18,821 bases of DNA, taken from assembly GCA_023488645.1 (NCBI GenBank), contig JAMDDL010000156.1:1-18821 (forward strand), written 5' to 3'. Below are positions 1 to 6,235 of the stretch, piece after piece (position 1 is the stretch's first letter; each line of letters starts with the position of its first letter). Made by a program: the position numbers and the translations under genes. Under the pieces are notes generated by a model. That model did no database searches. It saw nothing but the letters and a program-made list of their open reading frames with translations, and was not told the origin of the DNA. This DNA comes from Actinomycetota bacterium. GTDB lineage: Bacteria; Actinomycetota; Humimicrobiia; Humimicrobiales; Humimicrobiaceae.

Positions 1-89
1 GCCTGGCCTCCAAACATTTTAACACCTAAATATTTAGGGTTGCTGTCTCTGCCGTTTCTTGAGCTTCCAACACCTTTTTTACTTGACAT
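1..89 (-). CDS. rpmA: 50S ribosomal protein L27, 5' part only (cut by window edge)
   Basis: Translating the minus strand from the ATG at 87-89 gives MSSKKGVGSSRNGRDSNPKY followed by LGVKMFGGQA, the diagnostic N-terminus of L27 (KKGxGSxxNGRDSxxxxLGVKxFGGQ). L27 binds the large subunit near the peptidyl-transferase centre, where its N-terminal tail reaches towards the tRNA acceptor ends. About 29 codons are present and the rest lies beyond base 1. The gene begins 12 nt after the rplU stop with a G-rich ribosome-binding stretch (GGGGG at 96-100, 6 nt before the ATG), so the two are co-transcribed. The N-terminus has no extra leader before the KKG motif, unlike Firmicutes L27, which carries a short extension removed by the Prp protease; no prp gene lies between rplU and rpmA. 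Identity is secure, and only completeness is limited. Confidence 0.95.
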   Translation of the reverse strand, partial: MSSKKGVGSSRNGRDSNPKYLGVKMFGGQ

Positions 90-101
90 AGTTTGCCCCC
101 A

Positions 102-419
102 TTACTTTTTTACGGTTATTTTTTCAGGATGAAGTAAAGTTAAATTCTGTCTGTGCCCGACTTTTCTATGATATCTTTTTTTAGCCTTATATTTATAAGC
201 AATAACCTTGTCGCCTCTAAATTGTTTTTTTATTGTTGCTTCAATTTCAATATTACTTAAAACAGGTTTACCTATTTCAACCTTGCCGCCATCACTGAAA
301 AAGTTGACATCAGTAATTTTAACTTTATCTCCCTCATTGCCTTTTATACGTTCGATAACAATATTTTTATTTTCTTCAATTTTATATTGATTACCCGCAC
401 TGGTAATTATTGCGTAAAT
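102..419 (-). CDS. rplU: 50S ribosomal protein L21 with an apparent ATT start codon
   Basis: The minus strand from 419 down to the TAA at 102-104 encodes 105 residues: (I/M)YAIITSAGNQYKIEENK at the start, DGGKVEIGKPVL in the middle, and FRGDKVIAYKYKAKKRYHRK then VGHRQNLTLLHPEKITVKK at the end. This is a full-length L21 (usual length 101-104), a large-subunit protein that binds 23S rRNA. The residue aligning with the family's initiator Met is ATT at 417-419. Immediately upstream in frame come AAA, CCC, AGG, AGG and then TAG (432-434), so no earlier start exists, and the whole frame contains no ATG, GTG or TTG codon. A strong Shine-Dalgarno sequence AGAGGAGG (426-433) lies exactly 6 nt before the ATT. 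It is followed by rpmA after 12 nt and preceded by its own promoter. Automated callers that require ATG/GTG/TTG will miss it. Identity is near certain; the ATT start is either real or one substituted base. Confidence 0.93.
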   Translation of the reverse strand: MYAIITSAGNQYKIEENKNIVIERIKGNEGDKVKITDVNFFSDGGKVEIGKPVLSNIEIEATIKKQFRGDKVIAYKYKAKKRYHRKVGHRQNLTLLHPEKITVKK

Positions 420-425
420 TTTGGG

Positions 426-433
426 CCTCCTCT
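426..433 (-). promoter_or_regulatory. Ribosome binding site fixing the rplU ATT start
   Basis: On the minus strand the sequence reads AGAGGAGG-CCCAAA-ATT. This is a near-ideal Shine-Dalgarno match with 6-nt spacing to the ATT at 417-419. An in-frame TAG overlaps its 5' end, so translation of L21 cannot begin further upstream. It is the main evidence that ATT is the initiation codon. Confidence 0.85.
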
Positions 434-538
434 AAAAACTTTTTCTTAAAATAAATTTTTTTAAAAAAATGAAATAAACCTTCCGCACTTCAACTTATCT
501 TGCTTAAGAAATCAACGCAACATATAATGCAAACATTG

Positions 539-568
539 ATATTAACATATTAGCATTTTTCCTGTCAA
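539..568 (-). promoter_or_regulatory. Predicted sigma-70-type promoter for rplU-rpmA
   Basis: Read on the minus strand, a perfect -35 TTGACA (563-568) is followed after 18 nt by TAATAT (539-544), or after 17 nt by TTAATA (540-545). The -10 is only a fair match. Transcription would begin near 532 and give a leader of about 110 nt before the L21 start. That leader is U/A-rich with a perfect T7A7 palindrome but no strong GC stem, and I cannot say whether it forms an L21 autoregulatory leader. The promoter lies in the 199-bp gap after rng, so the ribosomal genes can be expressed apart from the upstream radical SAM-rng operon. Confidence 0.65.
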
Positions 569-570
569 AC

Positions 571-629
571 TAAAATCCATTGAAATTCGCTAAAATCCGC
601 TAAATTTTATTAAAATCGCTAAAATTTAA
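571..629. repeat. Helically phased 10-bp TAAAAT-type repeats upstream of the rplU promoter
   Basis: On the + strand successive units begin at 571 (taaaatccat), 581 (tgaaattcgc), 591 (taaaatccgc), 601 (taaattttat), 611 (taaaatcgct) and about 620 (taaaatttaa). The T(A/G)AAAT core recurs every 10 bp, with a last step of 9. The array starts 3 bp upstream of the -35 box of the rplU promoter and runs into the last codons of rng. A-rich tracts spaced one helical turn apart are known to bend DNA and can act like an UP element. That role is an inference; the periodicity is directly visible. Confidence 0.6.
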
Positions 630-2295
630 TGATTTCTGCTACAGCGCTTGTTTTTGAGATATTTTTTATTTCAACGGTAACTCTTTTTCCCATGTATTTT
701 TTTCCGCCTATTATCTGAATGATGTATCCATCTATTCTTGCAAGTGCATCTTCTGAATTATGCAGATAGGTTTCTTCAACCAGTAATTCCAGACAGTCTC
801 CTATTTTGAATGGTTTGGAAGCATCTTCAACATCCTTATAACTTCCTTTTGCCGCAACTATCAGCTCATCCATCGGAAGGTTATCATCGCCCTTGATAAT
901 AAGATGTTTTTTGGTTAAGTTTTCAAGTGATCTTAAATTTCTTCCACCCTGTCCAATTACCTGACATGCTATTTGAGTATTTAATTTTATAAAGAAAGCT
1001 TTTTCAGCATTTTTAGCTGCAAGTGTCTTTATCTTTCTTTCTATATCATACTTGATTGTTTCCTCTGACTTTACAAACCCTGTACCCGAACAACATGGAC
1101 AAGGCTTACATAAAGTTCCAATAATTCCATCAGAAACATTTTTCCTTGTCATCTCAAGAAGACCAAATTTTGAAAAATTCAAAACTTCATTTCTTGTCTT
1201 GTCTTTATCAAGACATTGTTTAAACTTTTCAAGGACTTTTTGTCTGTCCTTTTCGCTTGCCATATCTATAAAATCTATAACTATAAGTCCGCCAATATCC
1301 CTAAGCCTTAACTGATTTGAAATTGCCTCAGCTGCTTCAAGATTGGTTCTTAAAATGGTTTCAGCAGCATTCTTACTTGAAGTATACTTTCCTGTATTAA
1401 CATCAATGGAAGTTAAAGCTTCTCCATAATCAATAATAATGAAGCCACCTGATTTTAGCCACACTTTCCTTTCAATGGCGCTATCAATAACTTCATTTAC
1501 ATTAAAAGCTTCAAATAAATCATCAGGTCCGTAGTAAAAGTTTATATTTGAAAACTTTACCCCGATATTTCCAAAATATCTTGCAATTTCTTTTTTTATT
1601 TCTCTGTTGTCAACATGGATTGCTTTGAAATCTTCTGAAAATAAATCCCTTAGCAATCTTAAAACAATAGGTTGTTCATTACTTATCAGTGCAGGCTTGA
1701 AAGTTTTGGAAATCTTTTTCTGTATTATGCTCCAGGTTTTCAGGAGCTGTTTTAAATCTCTTTTTAAAGTATTTTTGTCTGCAAGTTTTGCTGCTGTTCT
1801 TACAATTATTCCGCAGTTTTTAGGTTTTATTTCTTTTGCAATTTGCCTTAAATTGTCTCTCTCAATGTCACTTAATTTCCGGGAAACACCAATTCCATCA
1901 TTAAATGGCGCAAGTACCAGATATCTTCCGGGACTTGAGATGAAAGTGGTTAGTCTTGCTCCCTTGCTTTTTAAAGGATCCTTGGTTACCTGAACTACTA
2001 CCAGTTGATTGGGTTTAAGTATATGCTGTATTTTTTTGGGCATTTCTTCGCTTTCCTCAAAATCCATATCCAGCACAACCTCATTTATATAAAGGAAAGC
2101 ATTTTTTTCTTCACCTATATCAACAAAAGCGGCATCCAGGCTTGGAAGAACATTCTCCACTCTTCCAACATAAATATTTCCAACTATTGACTTTTTAAAC
2201 TTCCTGTCAAAATACAGTTCCGTTACCTGACCATCATCAATAATAGCTACACGAGTCTCGCCGTCACCAGAGCTGACAAGCATTTCTTTACTCAA
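619..2295 (-). CDS. rng: Ribonuclease E/G family endoribonuclease with C-terminal KH-like and TRAM-like regions
   Basis: This 558-residue protein is a metal-dependent endonuclease that cleaves AU-rich single-stranded RNA in mRNA turnover and rRNA maturation. Residues about 35-115 form the S1 domain (VGNIYVGRVENVLPSLDAAF). The catalytic metal ligands are Asp298 (SIDVNTG) and Asp341 (VIDFIDM), in the same spacing as E. coli RNase E Asp303/Asp346. The Zn-link CPCCSGTG supplies Cys399 and Cys402. The C-terminus carries a KH-like VIGQGGRNLRSLE segment (about 446-458) and a TRAM-like domain from about 495 (FKIGDCLELLVEE ... ARIDGYIIQIIGGKKYMGK), giving extra RNA-binding surface; there is no long RNase E scaffold tail. 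The start is TTG at 2293-2295, with AAGGAG 11 nt upstream and an in-frame TAA just before it; an ATG four codons later is the alternative. It follows the TIGR03936 gene by 20 nt. The stop is TAG. Confidence 0.93.
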   Translation of the reverse strand: MSKEMLVSSGDGETRVAIIDDGQVTELYFDRKFKKSIVGNIYVGRVENVLPSLDAAFVDIGEEKNAFLYINEVVLDMDFEESEEMPKKIQHILKPNQLVVVQVTKDPLKSKGARLTTFISSPGRYLVLAPFNDGIGVSRKLSDIERDNLRQIAKEIKPKNCGIIVRTAAKLADKNTLKRDLKQLLKTWSIIQKKISKTFKPALISNEQPIVLRLLRDLFSEDFKAIHVDNREIKKEIARYFGNIGVKFSNINFYYGPDDLFEAFNVNEVIDSAIERKVWLKSGGFIIIDYGEALTSIDVNTGKYTSSKNAAETILRTNLEAAEAISNQLRLRDIGGLIVIDFIDMASEKDRQKVLEKFKQCLDKDKTRNEVLNFSKFGLLEMTRKNVSDGIIGTLCKPCPCCSGTGFVKSEETIKYDIERKIKTLAAKNAEKAFFIKLNTQIACQVIGQGGRNLRSLENLTKKHLIIKGDDNLPMDELIVAAKGSYKDVEDASKPFKIGDCLELLVEETYLHNSEDALARIDGYIIQIIGGKKYMGKRVTVEIKNISKTSAVAEIIKF

Positions 2296-2315
2296 TTTTT
2301 ATCAAACTCCTTAAG

Positions 2316-2984
2316 TCAAACAATTTCAAGTGGAGTTTTAAGTATGCCTTCTCTTAACACATAGGCTTCTTCCTTAAAATAATCTTTAACCACAACGCCA
2401 TTACTGTTTGACAAATATTTAAAATATTTTAAAAAATTATTAAATTTAAAAATCTTATTATTTTTTAACAATTTAGTATATCCAATTAAATTTAATTTAA
2501 CAATATCGCTGTTATCTTCATCCTTAACCATATTCTGACTGTAAATTGCGTTGGAAAATTCACTGCTGTTTAATAATTCATTTTTTATTTTCTCTGCATT
2601 ATTTTTATTTATATCCTTCAGGATAAAGCAATAACTGACAAACTTGATATCTGCCATAAGGCTTGAAATTTTGCCTGCAGTATTTTTAGCCTCAAGAATA
2701 TTCATACCTTCTTTCAACTGAAGATTCATTTTCATTTTAAAATCCTGTGCATTTAATATTCCATGGATCTCTATATCTGAATATTCAGCATAGCTTGCAA
2801 GTCCGACAGGTACCGGAAAACTGAAGCTGATTTTTGGATTGGGATTAAAACCACTGCTGTATTTAATATCAATTCCTGTCCTGTTTACAGCCATTATTAT
2901 CAGCCTTACAGCTTCAAGGTGAGACAGATATCTGAACTCTTTAATTTTATTGAATTTAAATCTTATTTTTGTTTCTTCACTCAT
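2316..2984 (-). CDS. TIGR03936 / DUF2344 radical SAM-linked protein
   Basis: This 222-residue protein begins IRFKFNKIKEFRYLSHLEAV and contains SSGFNPNPKISFSFPVPVGL, the signature of the DUF2344 (TIGR03936) family that accompanies TIGR03960 radical SAM proteins. Its biochemical role is unknown to me; the family is found next to, or fused with, the radical SAM partner, which implies a shared complex or pathway. Here the two are separate. The ATG at 2982-2984 lies inside the end of the radical SAM gene, and the overlap ATGAGTGA (2977-2984) implies translational coupling. rng follows after 20 nt, so all three are probably one transcript. The middle of the protein (about residues 130-190) is Asn/Lys-rich and poorly conserved looking. 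No metal-binding Cys cluster or membrane segment is visible. Confidence 0.88.
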   Translation of the reverse strand: MSEETKIRFKFNKIKEFRYLSHLEAVRLIIMAVNRTGIDIKYSSGFNPNPKISFSFPVPVGLASYAEYSDIEIHGILNAQDFKMKMNLQLKEGMNILEAKNTAGKISSLMADIKFVSYCFILKDINKNNAEKIKNELLNSSEFSNAIYSQNMVKDEDNSDIVKLNLIGYTKLLKNNKIFKFNNFLKYFKYLSNSNGVVVKDYFKEEAYVLREGILKTPLEIV

Positions 2985-4770
2985 TATTTAAAGCAAGATT
3001 TTTTGCCTTATCAAATTCCTTTAATAAAACTTCCTTACGTACTCCAATATCAATAAAATCCCATGGTAAAATCTCATCAGTGCCTGTTTCTCTTTGTGTA
3101 AAAAAAATCATGTCTGTATTTGTTTTCATAAAAGCATTGCGCCAGATTTCAAAATTAAAAAACTCACTCCAGTTGTCAAACTTAGCTCCATTTTTGAAAG
3201 CTTCCTCTATGACATCAGCAACTTTTAAATTTCCTCTTGCAAGTGCACATTCAATACCGCTTTTTTGAGGATCCGACCAGCTTACAGTTACAAATCTTTT
3301 TGGAAGACTGTTTCTTATTTTTGAAAATTTCCGGTTTAAACATTCTGCAGAATTTTGTGCACACCACTGAAAAGGAGTAAATGGCTTGGGGCAATATGCA
3401 TTTATACTTAAATTTATATTTAATCTTTGTGTTTTGTTTTTTGGCAGAATATTTTGCGCAACTGAAATAATTTTTTTCACTAATTCTGATATCCCTTCAA
3501 TATCCTTTTCATTCTCAAAAGGCAGACCTATCATGAAATATAATTTTATCTTTTGCCATCCTTTTTCAAATGCAATTTTTATACATTCAAGCATTTCGCT
3601 TTCATCAATATTCTTGTTTATTATATTTCTCATCCTTTGTGTGCCGGCTTCCGGCGCAAATGTCAGCCCTGTTTTTCTTCCGCTTTGTATTATTTCAGCA
3701 ATATTTATTGTAAAACTGTCAAGCCGCAGCGAAGGAAGGGAAACTGATATTTTTTTATTCTTATTTAAATCAAGAAAGCTGTTAACCAGAAACCCCAGTT
3801 CCCTGTAATCTGCACTTGAAAGAGAAAGAAACGATATTTCATCATATCCGCTCCGGCTCACTCCTTCCAGACAGTCAGAAATAAGATTTTTTGCCTTTCT
3901 CATTCTTACAGGCTTGTATGTAAAACCTGCCTGACAAAACCTGCATCCTCTGAAGCATCCTCTCATAATTTCACAAACAAACCTGTCATGAACAGGTTTT
4001 ATATTTGCAATTAATGGATTTGTAACAATTTTATAATCATCAAGGTCTTTTATTGCTGCCTTTTTTACTTTTAAATCAGGTTTTATTTTTTTAATTTTTC
4101 CATCAGCAAAATAAAAGAATTTGTAATCCGAAGGAATAAAAATACCTTCAAAATTCCTTATATTATTTAAAAACCATGTCTTATCCCTGTTTTCAAGTTT
4201 GTACTGCTTTAATACTTTAAGGATTTTTGTTATGATTTCTTCACCATCCCCTATTACAAAAAAATCAATGAATGGAGCCATGGGAAGAGGATTTACTGCA
4301 GCAGGTCCGCCTGCGCATATCAGAGGATTTTTACCTTGCCTGTCCTTTGATCTTAAATTCAATCCGCCAAGATCAAGAATATTTAATACATTTGTATACT
4401 GCATCTCATGCTGAAGGCTAAATCCGATAATATCAAATTCATCAAGAAATATCCTGTTTTCAAGAGAGAACAGCTTGATTTTACTGCTTCTTAAATTAGC
4501 TTCCAGATCTATCCATGGAGAAAATACTCTTTCTGCAATATAATCATCATAACTGTTAACTGCATCATACAGAATTTGCACGCCAAGATTTGACATTCCT
4601 ACTTCATAAACATCCGGAAATACCAATGCAAAAAATACTTTTGTATCAAAATCTTTTATACCTGAAATACTTTTACTCTTAATACCAAATTCATTTCCAA
4701 TATATCTTCCAGGTTTTAAAACTCCTTCAAGTATTTTTTCAAAATCAGCAAAATTTAAAGTTTTCATCAT
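2977..4770 (-). CDS. TIGR03960 family radical SAM protein (B12-binding-like N-terminus)
   Basis: This 597-residue protein starts with KILEGVLKPGRYIGNE and FFALVFPDVYEVGMSNLGVQ, typical of TIGR03960. The N-terminal half (about 45-200, with FDIIGFSLQHEMQYTN and GGPAAVNPLPMAPFIDFFVI) resembles a cobalamin-binding-like Rossmann domain. The radical SAM core follows, with the [4Fe-4S] ligands Cys272, Cys276 and Cys279 in MRGCFRGCRFCQAG (CxxxCxxC). Later core segments FAPEAGTQRMR and KLYFMIGLPFE match this class. The substrate is unknown; a link to RNA or ribosome metabolism is suggested only by its conserved neighbours TIGR03936, RNase G, L21 and L27. The start is the first of two tandem ATGs, with AAGGAA about 11 nt upstream. 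It is separated from rodA by the 238-bp structured gap and overlaps the next gene by 8 nt. Confidence 0.9.
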   Translation of the reverse strand: MMKTLNFADFEKILEGVLKPGRYIGNEFGIKSKSISGIKDFDTKVFFALVFPDVYEVGMSNLGVQILYDAVNSYDDYIAERVFSPWIDLEANLRSSKIKLFSLENRIFLDEFDIIGFSLQHEMQYTNVLNILDLGGLNLRSKDRQGKNPLICAGGPAAVNPLPMAPFIDFFVIGDGEEIITKILKVLKQYKLENRDKTWFLNNIRNFEGIFIPSDYKFFYFADGKIKKIKPDLKVKKAAIKDLDDYKIVTNPLIANIKPVHDRFVCEIMRGCFRGCRFCQAGFTYKPVRMRKAKNLISDCLEGVSRSGYDEISFLSLSSADYRELGFLVNSFLDLNKNKKISVSLPSLRLDSFTINIAEIIQSGRKTGLTFAPEAGTQRMRNIINKNIDESEMLECIKIAFEKGWQKIKLYFMIGLPFENEKDIEGISELVKKIISVAQNILPKNKTQRLNINLSINAYCPKPFTPFQWCAQNSAECLNRKFSKIRNSLPKRFVTVSWSDPQKSGIECALARGNLKVADVIEEAFKNGAKFDNWSEFFNFEIWRNAFMKTNTDMIFFTQRETGTDEILPWDFIDIGVRKEVLLKEFDKAKNLALNNE

Positions 4771-4811
4771 TTGTTAGCATTTCCTTTTTCATGATTGCAA
4801 ATAAATTATTG

Positions 4812-4954
4812 GATCAGGCTGGGTGATTGAGAAAACCGTATGAAGGCTGAGCGGGCAGGGTTCCTCTCTTCAGAGGAGAGCGAAGCCTTAAATCCGAGCA
4901 AGCTTTGACTCGCTGGGGCAAAGCTTGTGTGTTTTCGAAACATCCAGCCTGATC
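4812..4954. other. GC-rich multi-helix element between rodA and the radical SAM operon (candidate structured RNA or palindromic repeat)
   Basis: This element stands out as GC-rich within an AT-rich gap of 238 bp (4771-5008). Nested inverted repeats are directly visible: P1, 11 bp perfect (4812-4822 with 4944-4954); P2, GAAAAC/GTTTTC (4831-4836 with 4931-4936); P3, AAGGCT/AGCCTT (4843-4848 with 4884-4889), enclosing a hairpin TTCCTCT-CTTC-AGAGGAG (4861-4878); and P4, CAAGCTTTG/CAAAGCTTG, 9 bp perfect around an 11-nt loop. Together they fold into a closed three-way-junction shape. I could not match it to SRP RNA, 6S, RNase P, a T-box or the common riboswitches. Read with the genes (minus), it would be a leader of the TIGR03960-TIGR03936-rng transcript or an intercistronic processing/attenuation site after rodA. 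No U-run follows either end, so it is not a simple terminator. It could equally be a genome-wide repeat unit. The structure is certain; the identity and transcribed strand are unknown. Confidence 0.65.
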
Positions 4955-5008
4955 TCTGCAGCCTTACTTTTGTCCCTATCACGGAATTGGAAATCCTTCT
5001 TCATCATT

Positions 5009-6235
5009 TTATTTATAATCCTCATAAGCAATTTCATATTCTTTTCTGGTTTCCCTTCTCATATATATATTTTCAACCAGAGCTATTCCAATAAAGATAC
5101 TTAAAAGGTTTGAGCCTCCATAGCTTAAAAATGGAAGAGGAATACCGATTATAGGCATGAGCCCTATAGTCATTCCTATATTTATTATCATTTGAGTCAT
5201 AATAATAAAACCAATCCCGCTTGCAAGCATGGAACCAAAATTATCACTGGCATGCCTTGAAATATAAAAGCATCTCCACACAATTATTCCAAGTATAATT
5301 ATTACAATAAAAGCCCCGACAAAACCAAATTCTTCGCCAATTACTGAAAATATGAAATCAGTATGATGCTCAGGTACATAATTTAAATTGGTTTGAGTTC
5401 CAAGGAAAAGCCCCTTGCCAAAAATTTTACCGGAACCTATAGCAAGTTTTGATTGAAACAAATTATAACCGGCACCTTCAGGTTTAACATCAGGTTTTAA
5501 AAACACAAGAAGCCTGTCAAGCTGATACTGTTTTATTATATCCATCCTGATGCCTGCAAAAATCCCCCCGGCTGTAATTATTATAATGCCGATAAAATAT
5601 AAAAAATTTGCCCCTGAAACAAATAACATCCCGGTATATACAAGAAAATAAATAATTGCCTGACCAAAATCAGGTTCAAATAATATTAAAAGTATTGTTG
5701 AAAAAGCAATAAGTAAAGATAAAACCACTTTTTTAAAACCAACTGAATTTTTTTTCTCTGATTTCCATTTGGAAAAAACTGCTGCAATACAAATTACTGT
5801 AAATATTTTTGAAAATTCGGAAGGCTGAATTGATGTAAACCTTAAATCTATCCAGCCTTTATTTGAATTGACTTCATAGCCAAAAATGAGTACTGCAATA
5901 AGACCTGCTATGCTTGCAGTATAAATAATGATCCATATCCTTTTTAACTTTCTGTAATCAAAGCTTAGGAATCCGGCAAAAACAAATATTGAAATCCCGA
6001 GGAAGATCAACTGTCTTTTAAAATAATACATTGGATCAGTTATTCCTGCGGAAAGACTGTATCTTGTTGCACTGTAAATAACCAAAACTCCAAATAAGGA
6101 AAGAAATATGACACAAACAAACAATATAATATCAAACCTTAAGGCTTTTTTCCCTGTCTGTCCCAGATCAATATCTTTAAAACCGGTATTGACATATTTT
6201 TCCTTACTTACCACCACTTTCGAATGTTTTCCCAT
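5009..6235 (-). CDS. rodA: Rod-shape SEDS peptidoglycan glycosyltransferase RodA
   Basis: This 408-residue polytopic membrane protein of the SEDS family polymerises lipid II into glycan strands for side-wall elongation, together with PBP2. About ten hydrophobic segments follow a 33-residue polar cytoplasmic N-terminus, slightly longer than usual. Family signatures visible are GWIDLRFTSIQPSEFSKI, EPDFGQA, FQSKLAIGSGKIFGKG and VPEHHTDFIFSVIGEEFGF; Asp293 in HTDF corresponds to the catalytic Asp of RodA. A distal GIPLPFLSYGGSNLL motif is also typical. The ATG directly abuts the TAA of mrdA (6236-6238), with GGAG in the last codons of mrdA as ribosome-binding site. This enforces tight coupling with its cognate transpeptidase. 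It is the last gene of the mre operon before the structured element. Confidence 0.96.
   Translation of the reverse strand: MGKHSKVVVSKEKYVNTGFKDIDLGQTGKKALRFDIILFVCVIFLSLFGVLVIYSATRYSLSAGITDPMYYFKRQLIFLGISIFVFAGFLSFDYRKLKRIWIIIYTASIAGLIAVLIFGYEVNSNKGWIDLRFTSIQPSEFSKIFTVICIAAVFSKWKSEKKNSVGFKKVVLSLLIAFSTILLILFEPDFGQAIIYFLVYTGMLFVSGANFLYFIGIIIITAGGIFAGIRMDIIKQYQLDRLLVFLKPDVKPEGAGYNLFQSKLAIGSGKIFGKGLFLGTQTNLNYVPEHHTDFIFSVIGEEFGFVGAFIVIIILGIIVWRCFYISRHASDNFGSMLASGIGFIIMTQMIINIGMTIGLMPIIGIPLPFLSYGGSNLLSIFIGIALVENIYMRRETRKEYEIAYEDYK

Noticed and set aside
208..390. 60-codon + strand frame in the apparent gap left of rng
   Set aside because: It is antisense to rplU, whose full L21 protein is read on the minus strand from an ATT start.
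1607..1993. 128-codon open frame on the + strand
   Set aside because: It is antisense to the rng S1/catalytic region. Its composition is that of a reverse-complemented conserved gene, with no ribosome-binding site or family resemblance. The other + strand frames inside TIGR03960, mreB, valS and clpX are the same.
2977..2984. Frameshifted fusion of TIGR03960 and TIGR03936
   Set aside because: The two families are fused in some bacteria, but here both ends are intact and the 8-nt ATGAGTGA overlap is an ordinary coupled stop/start.
4840..4908. Short + strand ORF (22 codons, MKAERAGFLSSEESEALNPSKL without the last two residues conserved to anything I know) inside the structured element
   Set aside because: It has no ribosome-binding site, runs opposite to all genes, and is fully explained by the inverted-repeat sequence. 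I do not support it as a gene.
4812..4954. Rho-independent terminator for rodA
   Set aside because: Helices are strong, but no U-run follows either end, and the element is far larger and more branched than an intrinsic terminator.
4771..5008. Known riboswitch, T-box, SRP RNA, 6S RNA or RNase P RNA
   Set aside because: I looked for the T-box AGGGUGGNACCGCG, the SRP GGAAGGNAGCA loop, the RNase P GAGGAAAGUC core and TPP/FMN/SAM/c-di-GMP conserved cores on both strands and found none. It is left unidentified.
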